From the NCBI GenBank assembly GCA_963969395.1, contig OZ017799.1, positions 19,346,501-19,410,500 of the forward strand: a DNA stretch of 64,000 nt, read 5' to 3'. Below the pieces are notes generated by a model. It worked only from the letters and a program-made list of their open reading frames with translations. It was not told where the DNA came from and searched no databases. Source of the DNA: Pseudoscleropodium purum (Eukaryota; Streptophyta; Bryopsida; Hypnales; Brachytheciaceae). Made by a program: the position numbers and the translations under genes. Below, piece after piece: positions 12,553 to 24,518 of this stretch. Every line of letters starts with the position of its first letter. Positions within the stretch are counted from its first letter, which is position 1.

Positions 12553-14575
12553 ATAGGCCAATTTTTGGATGAAGAATCAGTCAAAATTCCCAATAAATGC
12601 ATAGATTGAGGAATTTAATAGAGAGATAAATTAGAATTCCAAAATCTACATTTTGAAATCCCAAAATGATTTGTTGTTTATGAAGAATTAGATGGATGAA
12701 GTTGAAATAGTTGAAATTCATCCCAATTTTGAATCCTTCTAACTTCCACATAAACTTTCTCTTTAGATGTATAATACCATTTTTAAATAAAACATTCAAT
12801 TCAATTCAGAAAAATTTCATTTTCAAGAGATGACTGGACTTTGAATGGAGACTAATTCATCACTACCACTTTAGAATGTCTTTCTTGTTGTTGGTCATAG
12901 GCCTATATTTTGGAAGGTACACTCTAATACTTATTCTATGATTGACTACTACATGTTAAATAATGGATATTGTTGGAATATATTTTTTCATAAGTAGCAA
13001 CAAAGTACCAAAAATTCATATTCTAGTTGTCTTAATATTGCAATCTCAAAGAGTCTTTGAATGTGTATTCTCACAATTTGCAACTATTCTTTTTGAATGT
13101 ATGACTCAACTATTGCAACTAGTTTTAAGACCACTTTGTGATTGGATAGCATACTTAGGTAAAAGACACCAAGACTTTGGTCTTATTGTTTTACCTTGTT
13201 TTGTGCAATATTGATTGTATAAATTTTACTTGTTGTTCAAATTTGGAAAAAAATAGTACTTTTATGACTTGTTAAAATTTTTGGAAAATTATAATATAAG
13301 TTGTTGGAATTTTAGTGCAAATTATTTCCACTAATTGGTATGGCAAAAGTAAATTCATATCCTTATATTGACTGTTTTGAAGAATTTTTTTAAGACATTC
13401 TAAAATTAGCAAAATATCTTGGCATGATAATATACATTTTGACTTTAAAATAGAAGAGTTTAAGAGATAAGAATGATCATAAAAGATGATGTCTCTCAAA
13501 TTTGCATTTGACATATAATGCAAGTGCAAGAATAATAAAGTAAACAAAAAACTATCACTAAAATATGATATCTTTTTTGAATATACATAAAATGATGAAG
13601 TATCAATTGGGGTCTTGCAAATTTTGTGACAATTCTAGTACATACAACATTTAACATTAAAATTAAATATTGACATTCAATTTAAGAGAAATTGAATCAC
13701 TACTATAATATTTTATAATATATTGTAAATTATAAAATGCCAATTGGTAACCAAAAAAAGGTAACAAAAAACCATATTACAATGATGAAACTCCATGTAG
13801 TTTTTTTCACAAAGTATTTGCAAAAAATGCTTCTAATAAAATATGTGATAATCCCCTTACTAAGAAGAAAAAGTTGTAATCCATCCCAAATTTGGGATGA
13901 AACTTCACATACAATCTTCTTGCCAGATTAAGAATGTTTAATCAAGAATTTCCATTGTTCTCCCTCACAAACAATCTCAATTATACATTTACATATAACC
14001 TATTTTTATAACTTTTCCCATTTCAAGGTTTTCCAGTTTTTCATCCTCTTTCTTATCAAGATTGACGAGAGTTGTTTAACCTTGGAACGTCTAGAAGCTT
14101 CTCCAGAATTGGCAATTTGGAGAAAATCATTATAAAGTGCTATTTGGAAGAATCTTTTAGAATTGATATACAAAGGAAAGTTGTAGATTTTGAATTTTAG
14201 ATTCCATCTATGTGGTTAGATTCACCAATACTATCACCAATATTTTTCTATAAATTTGGAAAGGAAAATTTCAAAATTCCTTCAAAATTTGATTACAAGC
14301 AAAATATTATCATTTTTTGAGCAAAACTTATTGGAATAGATTCAGAATGAGGTTCTCTTGACATGGTGATTTTTTGAAATTTTTGTGTTCTTTACATCTA
14401 GAACCTCATTTTTGCTAATCTAGTTTTGAACTAGAGTCAATGCGATTTGACCACTTGACACACTTCCACATTTGTAATTTTAGAAAAAATTGTATTCCAG
14501 TAACACCAAATCCAACCATCAGATAAGACAAGAACATAATAAAGTATCACCAAAAATTAGGATGACTTTCATCCA
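12553..14575. other. AT-rich intergenic DNA upstream of CDC20
   Basis: No recognisable gene. Short frames at 12963-13214 and 13272-13547 lack family motifs. Base composition becomes GC-richer only from about 14580, where the CDC20 promoter begins. Confidence 0.5.
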
Positions 14576-14732
14576 AGAAGAAACGAGACAGAAACAAGAA
14601 CTTCAATCTGTTTATCGTCCAAAAAATGGACGTCGGAGCGCTCCAGGGTTAATTCTCGCCCCACCGGGAACGCTACTAGAACGCTTCGAGAACAAATCGT
14701 CGACGATGAAGCCACGTGCCAGAATTCAAAAA

Positions 14733-14764
14733 TGACCGTTAGATGGAAAAACTCGACCGTTAGA
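14733..14764 (-). promoter_or_regulatory. Pair of MSA (mitosis-specific activator) elements
   Basis: TGACCGTTAGA at 14733-14743 and CGACCGTTAGA at 14754-14764 are, on the reverse strand, TCTAACGGTCA and TCTAACGGTCG. The plant MSA consensus (YCYAACGGYYA, bound by three-repeat MYB factors of the G2/M programme) fits the first copy fully and the second in 10 of 11 positions. Their starts are 21 bp apart, two helical turns. They lie about 730-760 bp upstream of the CDC20 start codon, and CDC20 is a G2/M gene. A G-box core CACGTG lies at 14713-14718. Confidence 0.7.
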
Positions 14765-14849
14765 ACCCATCTTGGTCTTTCCCGAGCAGCTAGCGTCCGT
14801 TCTTGCTGCTGCCTCCAGCGTTGCAACAATATCCTCTACTTTTCCATTT

Positions 14850-15494
14850 CTTACTCTCAAGAAGAGTAAGCTACAAATCTGCTCGATCCCCAAAGACTCT
14901 ACAGCATTCAAATCCCCTTAATTGCATTCCAACATATAGCCACTTCTTAATTTTACTGCAATCAATTGCGTATAGGATTCCTGAAAGTTTGAATCCAAAT
15001 CTGGATGCATCCCGTGACATTGGCAAATGGAGTTAGACACTTTGTTCTGTTTTCTATATTCGTCTCTATCCGTCGGCTCTGATTCGGTGTGTTTGGGACG
15101 TTAGAAATTGTGCGAATTTTGGCGATTTTTAAAGCTTGCCGAGTAGCCGTCGGAGGCGCAAATTGAAGCTTGGACACGGAACTTCTCCTCTGATTTACCT
15201 ACTCTTCTCTTGCGGTTCCGTGTCCTCGAGCTTACGAGAGCAATCTTTTGTGAAGGAGTTTTTCTTGATGCAGGCTGTCACTGAATTTTGGTTTTGAACC
15301 CGTTTCCGGACATGCATTGTTTTGGTAATGACGATTGAGTTGCTTGGGTTTCGGATTTGGCTTTAGTGTCGTCGATTCGGCCTTGGTTTTGGTTTGAGCT
15401 TGTATGGTTTGCGATTGGGGACGAATTTTGGTCAAGCTGGAGGATCTTTGTTGTGTGGGAGTTTCTTCTGTGGGATTACTCAGATTTGCAGGCT
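14850..15494 (+). promoter_or_regulatory. CDC20 leader region with upstream ATGs or a leader intron
   Basis: No clear TATA box is visible. Short upstream frames occur at 15005-15082, 15268-15297, 15312-15338 and 15329-15367, and one at 15404-15541 overlaps the CDC20 start out of frame. A possible leader intron would run from a GTAATG donor near 15324 to a TTTGCAG acceptor ending at 15491, four bases before the ATG. That would remove the overlapping frame. The transcription start cannot be placed from sequence. Confidence 0.35.
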
Positions 15495-18400
15495 ATGGCG
15501 AAGATTCTCCAGACACCCACGAGAAGCGATGGAAGGAGTGACAGGTATCCGCTTAAAGAGCAGCTCTCCCCGGAGCCGTTGGGCAGGAAGACTCCACGGA
15601 GCAAGACTCCCAAAAGACCGGTAAACTCTTGCACCATTTCCTAGGTCATATGGTCAACCCAGACTTCTACTTACTTTTGTTGTTGTTAACTAAAAGTTTT
15701 AAGCATAAGCTCTCCACTAGGAACGAGGTCGTCTATTCTCTGATCGTATGTGAAATTGTTGTCCCTGTAACGGTAATTTTGATATACGAACTCGATGTAA
15801 GATATCTTCGCATTGGAGGCACAGTGGGCAAATTCCAAGTCTTTTCTTCTTGTAGATTTTTAATATATGAATTCGCCCTACATTCTAATGCTTCGTATTA
15901 TCAGATTTGTAATCATCTACTAGAGATCTAGGTACTTTCTTCTTGTAGGGTATCCTAAACCTGAAATATATGAACCCAAACCTGCTGCCGATGTCAATTT
16001 GATTGACAGTCGTGAACAGCACCATCCAATCATCCAATCCACTGCTGTGTTGTTTAGTTTAGCTTTTCCATAGGGTTGATGTCCATGTCGTCTTCTTTAC
16101 AAAATCCAGATTCGATGGTTACTCGAGGCTTGAAAAGTGAATATTGGGGATCATAGCACCATTCGTATTTCTTTCTTGTGACTGAGTGAATTTCATTTGC
16201 ATTGCATCGCAGCAGAGTGATAGATTCATTACCGACCGGAGCGCCATGGACTTCAACATTGCAAACTACATGCTTGCAAGTGTGAAGGAGAACTCAATGA
16301 ACAATGGCGCAGTTCATTCCCCTTCGAAGGTAAGTATTGAAGTGCAGCACTAGCGTAATTCGAATTACCTTTTGTAGTTCAACCCTCTCTTTAAAGGTTT
16401 TCCTCATTTTGACAATCGTGTAGAATCTTTTGTTAAAACATCTAAGCTGACCATGCTAGAGTTCAATCTCTCGCGTCTTACTACCCACCTGCCTTACGCT
16501 CTACAGGACCAAGAGGCCCAAATTGGTTTCCTTCAGCAGTTTTGAGTAAATCATAAGGACTTGTTCTTCACTTACCCTGGTTATATATTATTTGGTCCCA
16601 TCTGAATTATGTTTTTCACAACATGATCAATCAAGTAAGACATTTTCAAAGCATGAGTTCTTGGACTTTAAGGGGCTAAGATAACTCAATGCTATATTTC
16701 AGAATACTGTAACATGTTTCATGTTTATCAAACAGAATGATATGACTTCTATGATGCAGAGCTAGAATTGGGCATCTTGATGAAATAATAATAAAGGATC
16801 GATTCTAATTGATCTGATGCAGGAAGAATATAAGAAACAGCTCGCTGAGAACCTGCTGCGCGTCGACAACAGTCAGAGGCAGAGTCGCATTCTGGCGTTC
16901 AAGAGCAAACCGCCCCCACCTCCCGAAGGATTTGTGAATGAACGCACGTTTCTGTACTCTCAGAACTCAGCCCCGGGTCAAGCCAAGCCCCGAGCTCTAT
17001 TTCGACACATTCCCCAAACAGCTGAACGAACGCTCGACGCCCCTGACCTTCTGGATGACTATTACTTGAACCTGCTCGACTGGAGTGCCAATAACGTCCT
17101 CGCGGTGGCCCTGGCCAATACCGTGTACCTTTGGGATGCGACCACAAGCTGTATAGCTGAGCTTTTGACTGCTGAGGAGGATGGGCCAGTGACTAGTGTC
17201 CAGTGGGCACCCGATGGCAGATACCTTGCCGTGGGACTTAACAACGCGGATGTTCAGCTGTGGGACTCGCATGAGCTTCGTCAGGTATGAAAAGAATTGT
17301 GAATTGAGTTCAAGCACATGTGTTCATGCTTATTTAATTAGTATATTTCAAATGCTATGTGCTGATTATAATTCTTGTTTACTTCTAGGGATTGTTAATT
17401 ATTAATTGGTTTATATATCTTATCTTAACTTTTTTCTATATATAATCACTACATATGTGATGACCATTTGGGCAGTATGTTGAGAAACAAGATCCTCTGA
17501 GTAATCATCAGTCCTTGTGAGTGTATCACCTCCTCATAACTTTTTAATAGCATTATGCCCAGCTCAGTCCTTCACTCGCTGTATCTTTATCCGTTCTTTT
17601 ACAGTTAAGGTCATTGAAAGGTCATTCAGCACGCGTCGGAAGCTTGGCTTGGAATGGCCCGATTCTCACAACAGGCAGCCGCGACAATCTCATCATAAAC
17701 CACGATGGTACCTAAAGATCTTTTTTACCCTCCAATTTTGAGGACACCTCTTGCTTTCATCAGAGTAGTTCTTATGTATGATGAAGGTTAATGACACATA
17801 GGAATTATTCTTTGGAATGTTTTTTGTGAGTTACTAGCAAATGCCATTCCCCTCATGAAGCTCCTCATGTTTACTATGCTAATGTTAGTGTGCTATTAGT
17901 GATGTTGGTATCTACTTGTTACATTCGCAACTACTATGACAACATGAGGCAATATTAAGGCAACATAAACCTGACATTTATTTAGCATTATCGTAATATT
18001 AATCTAATGAGTTATTAGATGAACATTCACTGACCACAAATAACTTTGTGAATATAGAAGGGGACCTTTTCAGACGCTTTTGAAGGCGTTGGTTTCGAAA
18101 TCATTTGTAACATCACATCCTGAACGATGCGGCTTCAAGTTACTAGTGTGCTAGTGTCATATGACACTCTCATTAAAAGTCATGGTTTTCTCTGCAGTGA
18201 GGATACGGGACCATGTAATTGGAACGATGGAGGCTCATGAGCAGGAGGTGTGTGGGCTCAAGTGGTCCCCATCAGGACAACAGCTGGCCAGCGGGGGCAA
18301 TGACAATTTACTCCACATTTGGGATGCAGCGGCTGCTTCAACGCAAGGTCCAAGCCCCTACCTCCACCGCCTTGATGACCACAGAGCTGCCGTGAAGGCA

Positions 18401-19710
18401 TTGGCATGGTGCCCCTTTCAAAGTAACTTGCTGGCTTCTGGAGGAGGAACAGCTGATCGTTGCATCAAGTTCTGGAATACGCACACAGGGGTTTGTCTTA
18501 ACAGCATTGATACTCAATCTCAGGTATCGTTGGCACTGGTTCATCCTCCAAGAGAGTATTCATCAGTAGGACTTGTTCACCATATTTTTTTTTCCTATTC
18601 CATTACACATGTTTTAAATCCGATTGAATGCAACTTCAAGTCCGATTACGGGGTGTATTAGTTATCGAGAGAGTTTGGACTTGGGATATTGTTTTTAAGA
18701 GTGTCATATGAGGAGGCTTGTAGTAGGGGTGGTATATTGAAGAGGTTTGAGTGTCTTTAAGAGATCCTTTTACGGATCCTTGAGCATAGCAAGTTCATAG
18801 CAAGTTCTAAGTTTATGTTCCAACGATGGCGAGATGAACTTAAGAGAATTTAATGCCTGCCTCTATCTTTCCAAACCGTGCAGATAAAATGGCAATCTCT
18901 CTCACGGTGTATTTCTATCTTGTAACATATTTTTTTGTGGGCTCTGAAACCAGTTTTCTCATTGTACTTGAATCCAGGTATGTGCATTGCAATGGAGTAA
19001 GCATGAGCGTGAGCTTCTGAGTTCTCATGGCTTCAGTCAGAACCAGCTCTGTTTGTGGAAGTACCCCTCCATGGTCAAACTGGCTGAACTTACCGGTCAT
19101 ACATCAAGGGTTCTTCATTTGGCACAGGTATCGTTTCCAAATGACTTCATATCATTTTCGAACCTAAAGATTTCCTTCTTCAGTGATTTGTGACACTTCA
19201 CTGGAAAATATAACCCTACTTGGCATTCCGCGGGAGGATTTTAATTCTAGTGGCAACATAAACTTCACGAGCAGGGTTCCTATTCTCATGGAACCTTGTT
19301 AGAACTAACCTCCAATTTCAATTCGGAACCAACAATTGATTATAGCAACTTCAGAGCATGCTCTTATCATGACGAGGATTATGATTAATTTTTCTATTTG
19401 AACATCTTCCTGGATGATTTATTGCAACTCCTAAAGATATTAAAGTGGCACGTTTGGCCTTTACAAATGTTACCAATGTTTCATAAGGTTATTAATGTTT
19501 TCGTAAGAACATTTGAATTTATGCTGTAATTTACTGAATGTGTTTTTAACTTTGCAGAGTCCTGATGGATACACGGTTGCGTCGGCAGCGGGAGATGAGA
19601 CCCTTAGATTCTGGAAGGTGTTTGGAAATCCAGAATCTTCGAGGACATCCTCCAAAGCCAAGACCAAGGAAGCTGGGAGTGTCTTAAATTCCTTGACAAG
19701 AATTCGATAA
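15495..19710 (+). CDS. CDC20: CDC20, WD40 activator of the anaphase-promoting complex
   Basis: Exons 15495-15620, 16216-16329, 16823-17284, 17605-17707, 18198-18523, 18978-19127 and 19558-19710 join in frame with GT..AG introns to give 477 residues. CDC20 binds APC/C, recruits mitotic cyclins and securin for ubiquitination, and is held by the spindle checkpoint. Visible in order: the plant CDC20 N-terminal block [17 protein letters not shown]; a C-box at 44-50 reading DRFITDR where the family has DR(F/Y)IPxR; the MAD2-interaction motif RILAFKSKP at 102-110; and seven WD40 blades including [32 protein letters not shown] and [10 protein letters not shown]. The APC/C-docking tail Ile-Arg closes the protein (476-477). 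Length fits the family (about 450-480). The start is the first in-frame ATG before the conserved block. The proline-to-threonine change in the C-box is unusual. Confidence 0.95.
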
Positions 19711-20113
19711 GGTTCGAGGCATCTTGCTTATTGGGGGAATTATTTCAGTTGTCCATATTGGCATCAGATTCTCACCAGGTATGTATTATACTCTTTCAAT
19801 TGTATAGGTGTTCCATCAACCCGAAATGTCAGTGGTTCCATTTGATATAATTCTATGTCGTAGATATGTTGATGTGATCATCGTGCATGCAACAATCTGC
19901 CTCTGATTGATGCGACGTCATCTGCGTGACACTTCGCAAAAGCACGGTATTCACATCAACATATCTGTAACTTATCATCACATTATTACGAAGCGCATAG
20001 CTGTGGGTACATGCACTCGTGTAAAGCCGGGAAATATGTGATTTATCGAAGGACTCGTAGAAGATTCGTCGAAATGGCAGAATTTTAAGGAATTGCACCT
20101 TTCTAGTTGCCCA
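19711..20113 (+). other. CDC20 3' flank, probable 3' UTR
   Basis: The coding frame ends at the TAA of 19708-19710. The following about 400 bp is less AT-rich than the wider intergenic DNA and has no recognised gene, as expected for an untranslated trailer. Confidence 0.4.
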
Positions 20114-20365
20114 TCTGGAACCTCAGATATATGCTGGACGGTTTATGAGCTCTGTGCACTTTAACGTCACAATTTTGAGTCTCTGGTCATTATAACGAAT
20201 TACGATTATGTCTTACATAAGCGGTTAGTGGTAAATAAATCTGGAACCTTCGATCTCTACCGGATCTACTTTTTTGAACTCTGCTTTTGAATGTCACAAT
20301 TTTGACTCTCTGACCAATTTACCAAGTATGATTATGACTTATTTGTGCGGCTAGTGATGAGTACA
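20114..20365. repeat. Imperfect 126-bp tandem duplication
   Basis: Unit 1 begins at 20114 and unit 2 at 20240. Both start tctggaacct and share gtcacaattttga followed by ctct, an a-rich ttacga/tatgattatg segment, and cgg(t)tagtg near the end. Matching landmarks are about 126 bp apart throughout. The duplication lies just upstream of the CACTA element. Confidence 0.7.
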
Positions 20366-20561
20366 TGATGAATGTCCTTCAATCGCTTAATTTTCAAATT
20401 CTCATCTCAATGGTCAATGAGACCCTGCTCTAAACAAGGGCCAAACCCGACGGTGTTTGATAAACACCAACACTCCCTTCAGGGTATTATCATCTCTCGT
20501 GCGACGCTGGGGCACTGGTATTTATTACTGAAGAGTTGCTCTGATTATTTGATGTCAATTC

Positions 20562-21103
20562 CACTAGTGCAGAAGGGTGGTTGAAATGACATGTTGAAAT
20601 GACATCTCTCAAAAAAATGTCATTTCAACCATGCTACTGAAAATTTGGTAGATTTTAGAAGAATTATTGATCCCAATATGTTTGTTTCAATCAAAAATGA
20701 AGTTAATGTCATTTTGTGCAACAAATTTGGTAGATTTTAGAAGAAAACATTATCCCATAACAATTGTCATGGAGAAGACAAGTAATAGAAATAAATAACT
20801 CGAGTAGGCTATCCACGAACATGTAAATTACTTTCAAAAAATATGGAAGTGATGAAAGGCACATATGTATAAACAACATAGATTATTAGAAAGTAGAATC
20901 TACATATTTTGAAGATTTTGGGAAGTGAAATCTACTTTTTTTAAAGATTGTTGAAAGAAAAATTTACATTTTTTGAAGATATTGAAAAATAAAATCTACG
21001 TATTTGATAGATTGTGAAGAACTAAAATGTATACTATAAGTATGTTGAAATGACATCCAAATGTCATTTAAAATGTCATTAAAACCTGTGTTCTGCACTA
21101 GTG
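20562..21103. mobile_element. Non-autonomous CACTA (En/Spm-like) MITE, 542 bp
   Basis: The left end is CACTAGTGCAGAA at 20562-20574 and the right end is its exact inverse TTCTGCACTAGTG at 21091-21103. The trinucleotide TTC flanks both sides (20559-20561 and 21104-21106), the 3-bp target duplication expected of CACTA transposons. Subterminal motifs (tgaaatgacat and inverse) are repeated at both ends, as in this superfamily; the left end carries a 13-bp inverted pair (gttgaaatgacat at about 20592 and atgtcatttcaac at about 20616). Inside, aaatttggtagattttagaag occurs twice and an a-rich aaatctac-type unit recurs about every 45 bp. There is no transposase. Confidence 0.9.
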
Positions 21104-21333
21104 TTCATAGGGAAACTGTAATTCATAGCGCTCAAATTTTGTAGCTTTGGATCGTATTACAGACTTTCTTGTTGCAAATGAATGGGATGTTTACCAACAT
21201 TTTAGGTTCTCCTTGCAAGACACTCTAGCAGTTGCAACATGAGGGCTGTGGCAACGTTGAATAAGACCGATTGCGAACAGCAAAATTGATCTACCGAAAT
21301 GGTATGAATGCTAAGCCGAGGAATAATTTTCCT

Positions 21334-22010
21334 TATTTATAGGTAGAGAATTTGACATTTAGTGGTTTGGGGGTAACAACTGTACTGATAACCTGTGTCG
21401 CATTGAATGTGTCCTTGGGAAGGGTAAAAGTGGAAATCTCCAAGCACGTCATCGTACCTCCTGAATTGAACCCCGGCCCCATCTTGCGTACTCCTGTTGC
21501 ACCCAAGGATTTCAAGAGAATTTAATACTTGATAATTTTCTTTAAACAATGAAATTTCCACAAAACACAATTCAGCAAACAACACCCATAACAGGTACAA
21601 AAATTTGTGAGCCCGAACTGTGATAGTCGTCACTCCAGTAAATTGATAATTGGTTGGGAAATCACTATGATTTGAGGTGTGTTCAGTAGCATTAGAAAGA
21701 GCAGCTGTTTTCAAATTCGTCTAGGAAATTATTGCAGAAGGGGAGAAAGAAGTTACTTGCGTACGCAAATATCCGATTAAAGCCCAACTCTTGGCATAAG
21801 TCATTCGGTAGAAACCGCCAGCGTTCTCGATTTCAGCAAAATAGAACGGAATGGATCGCAATTCAGAGACATTACGAACTATAGTCGTAGTTCCCGGGAT
21901 TTGGCGATGCGAACTCCAGGAAATTGTCTCTGCCGCCCCTTCACTCAATGCAACAGTGAGTTGGTTCCCGGGAACCGGAAGTTATGTTTTCAAGAGACTC
22001 AAGAGGTGAG
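21334..22010 (-). pseudogene. Unidentified protein-like fragments
   Basis: Three adjacent minus-strand segments look protein-like but do not join in one clean frame. The first, about 21977-21740, reads LPVPGNQLTVALSEG, TISWSSHRQIPGTTTIV and SIPFYFAEIENAGGF, and ends at a GTAACT donor-like site. The second, about 21690-21600, includes NYQFTGVTTITVRAHKF, an echo of GTTTIVRN in the first. The third, about 21495-21334, reads KMGPGFNSGGTMTCLEIST and FTLPKDTFNATQ and ends in a stop. The repeated TTxxVR phrase suggests an internally repetitive protein. The family is not recognised. No start codon with good context was found, so this may be a decayed gene or one with unseen exons. Confidence 0.3.
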
Positions 22011-22973
22011 ACTTAATGCTCTGAATGGGTACGTTCTTCCTCGTATGAGATTGAATGCTTCTAAAGTGGTTTAGTTTTCAAAGCGCGTACCGATTGAGTG
22101 CAATTTGACGTGATCATGCACATATTGCCTAAGCGGCCATTAACTTAAACGTTCGAAATGTTATTCATCAGATGCAAGAAAACTAGGAGTCAAAAAAGAG
22201 GAGTTCAACAAACTCCGAGAGCAAAAAGAATGAAATCTTTGCATTAAAGTTGCAACAAAGATGAACAAAAAGTCTCTTCCCAGTTTTCATACACGATCAT
22301 GTAATGAAATTGCCACTTCAAATCACGGAGGAAAATCATGGTAGAAGCTCGGAATCAACCACCGGATCATAACACAGCTCTTGTAAGTAGCAAGAAATGG
22401 GTGTAGGTTTAAGGCAAGATCTCCTCCTTGTAACAAACTCAAGTTGAGTGGCACGTGTGGTTGGTGCAATGGATGAATTTTCAGTGAAAGGGAGAATGAA
22501 ACCTGCAGTGAACTTGGAACACTGTACATTAAGTTGAAATATTTAAAATTGGAAGCTAGTAGGCCACTATTTTAGTTCATAGGTGGTGCAATAATCACAT
22601 TGCATAGTTTTTTGAGTGGGCCTTGATGCATCTCAAAAGCAATTCTTTTGTATATAAATGACATACAATATGGTTTCAAAAAGTATCCTTCATTGATTGT
22701 AAAAGGAACATTGAAAACAAAACATTCATGACTCTATTTCTACTAATTGAAAATGGAACACTTTTGGCTTTTCATTTGTTTATCATTTTTCTTGCATGCT
22801 CATTACCCTTTCCCTTTTCATCCATTTCAAGGTAGAATTTTGTCCCCTACAGTTTTCCATTCTATCTAAAAAACAATTAGAAACAAAAATTGAACTTTTA
22901 CATATCAATTAGTCAAGTCCACATCAACCATACTATACCTTCTTATAGAAACGTTTTGAAGAACTTGGTCACT
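22011..22973. other. Intergenic DNA, no gene recognised
   Basis: Moderately GC-rich to about 22530, then AT-rich. A frame at 22323-22529 (-) has no family signature. Confidence 0.4.
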
Positions 22974-22977
22974 TTAA

Positions 22978-23847
22978 CCCCTAAAGGACCCAATTGCATG
23001 TGATTAGAGATTTTCATGTTTTTGGCTTAAATTTTAATAGAAAGTGTGGACAAGGAATGTCTTTTATATGCACTAAATTTCAGGACATTTGGAAATATGA
23101 GTCAAAAGTTATTGCCTAATATGTACTTTGTTTCTCAACTTGGCCAATTTGGGCCAATTTTAAAAAAATCCTTTTTTTCAGAAATACTAATTTAAAATTG
23201 GTTTTCTAGATTTATATATACATAGAAAGCTTTGAATCATTCCATTTTGATCAATGAGTCAAAAGTTATGAAGTGTTTTAGTTTGCAAGCACTTACTCCA
23301 AAATAAACTATGAAGTCTTTTATTGAACTCAATTTTCAATATTTTTGGGAAAAAAAAATATATATTAGGTGAAGATTGTTTATTACAAATTACAACCATT
23401 GGGATTGGCATTTTTCAATTCCATACATAAATTTTTTAACATTTTAGTATTTCAAACATTCTTTACATCTTTCTACTTACTATTCTTTTCCTATATGTTG
23501 TACAATTTCAAATCATCAAAAAAATTTCAAGCATGTAGTCAACATGCCTTGAAGAATGAATCCAAAAAGCACCACCATTTTAAACATTTTTTCATGCAAA
23601 TGTGAAGTGCACCTATCCAATTTTTCATAGGGACAAAAAAATGATTTTTGTCACTTCAAATGCTAATATCTTGCAATCTACATGGTGGAAATTCTGAAAC
23701 TTTTTCACATCTTTTGAAACCAATTTATTACAAGATCCTACAATTACATGTGTCCAAAAATGTTTTATTTCTAAAATTTGAAACTTGTACAAAAAATGAC
23801 AATTTTGGAGTGTTTTGGGCAAAAACAGAGTCAAGGAACTTTTGGGG
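22978..23847 (+). mobile_element. TTAA-family element, near-complete (870 bp)
   Basis: TTAA at 22974-22977 is followed by CCCCTAAAGGACCC. The right end GGAACTTTTGGGG is followed by TTAA at 23848-23851. The interior shares long stretches with 32063-32957 (for example gatcaatgagtcaaaagtt at about 23250 and 32377) and with the truncated copy at 45846-46371 (attttcaagcatgtag-type phrases). No coding frame of note. Confidence 0.75.
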
Positions 23848-23851
23848 TTAA

Positions 23852-24518
23852 TGACCTCATGCTCTAAAAAATCAATGATCCCCAGTTCATTGCCTTTCCT
23901 CTACTTATTCTCTACTTCTCCCTTCTTCCTCTAGAGTCTGATTAACAACATTGATCGTAACAATCTCATGTCATCAAAAGTCTAACAAAAACCTGATACC
24001 CAGTTCATCCAGATCAGTCTCACTATCAGTTAACATCTGAATCGACTTCATTGCAAGGTAAGCCCCTAGCTTGTTAAACCTTTTCCTCCTTTGGTCAATG
24101 CCATAAGTTAGTTTGTCTGAGTAAACTCTGAGCATGCTTGGTTAGAACAGAAGCTCAATTGATTTTTAGGCTAAGGCAGGTGGCTTTCATCTGGGCAATT
24201 GCTCTACTTCAGCTAACCAAGCAAAATATATCCTTCATTCTAGATAACAAGCACAGACTCAAGTAGCACGCTATAGCATTGGCTTGCTTTTCAAGTATCG
24301 CCGGACGACTCAAACTTCGAATCTTCACATGCATTGCAGATGTAGCTCTGTCAAAGCAAAGCTACATCTCCTCCCCTTCAGTCCAGGGCCGATACATGGC
24401 GGTCCTTGGAACTGTACACGACTAACTGTCGTCTCAACAAAAGATATGGTATACACACCATGCGTAAGCTAGCACAGCTGTCCGAATTGAAGCACAAGCT
24501 TGTTTGTTGAATAGCATG
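23852..24518. other. 3' flank of the TBL gene
   Basis: GC content rises toward 24518, where the TBL stop codon lies on the minus strand. This probably includes its 3' UTR. No other gene was seen. Confidence 0.4.

Noticed and set aside
15117..15127. E2F-like TTTTGGCGA motif in the CDC20 leader
   Set aside because: It departs from the TTTSSCGC consensus and such short motifs are frequent by chance.
16899..17317. Minus-strand frames opposite CDC20 exon 3
   Set aside because: Shadows of the coding exon on the other strand.
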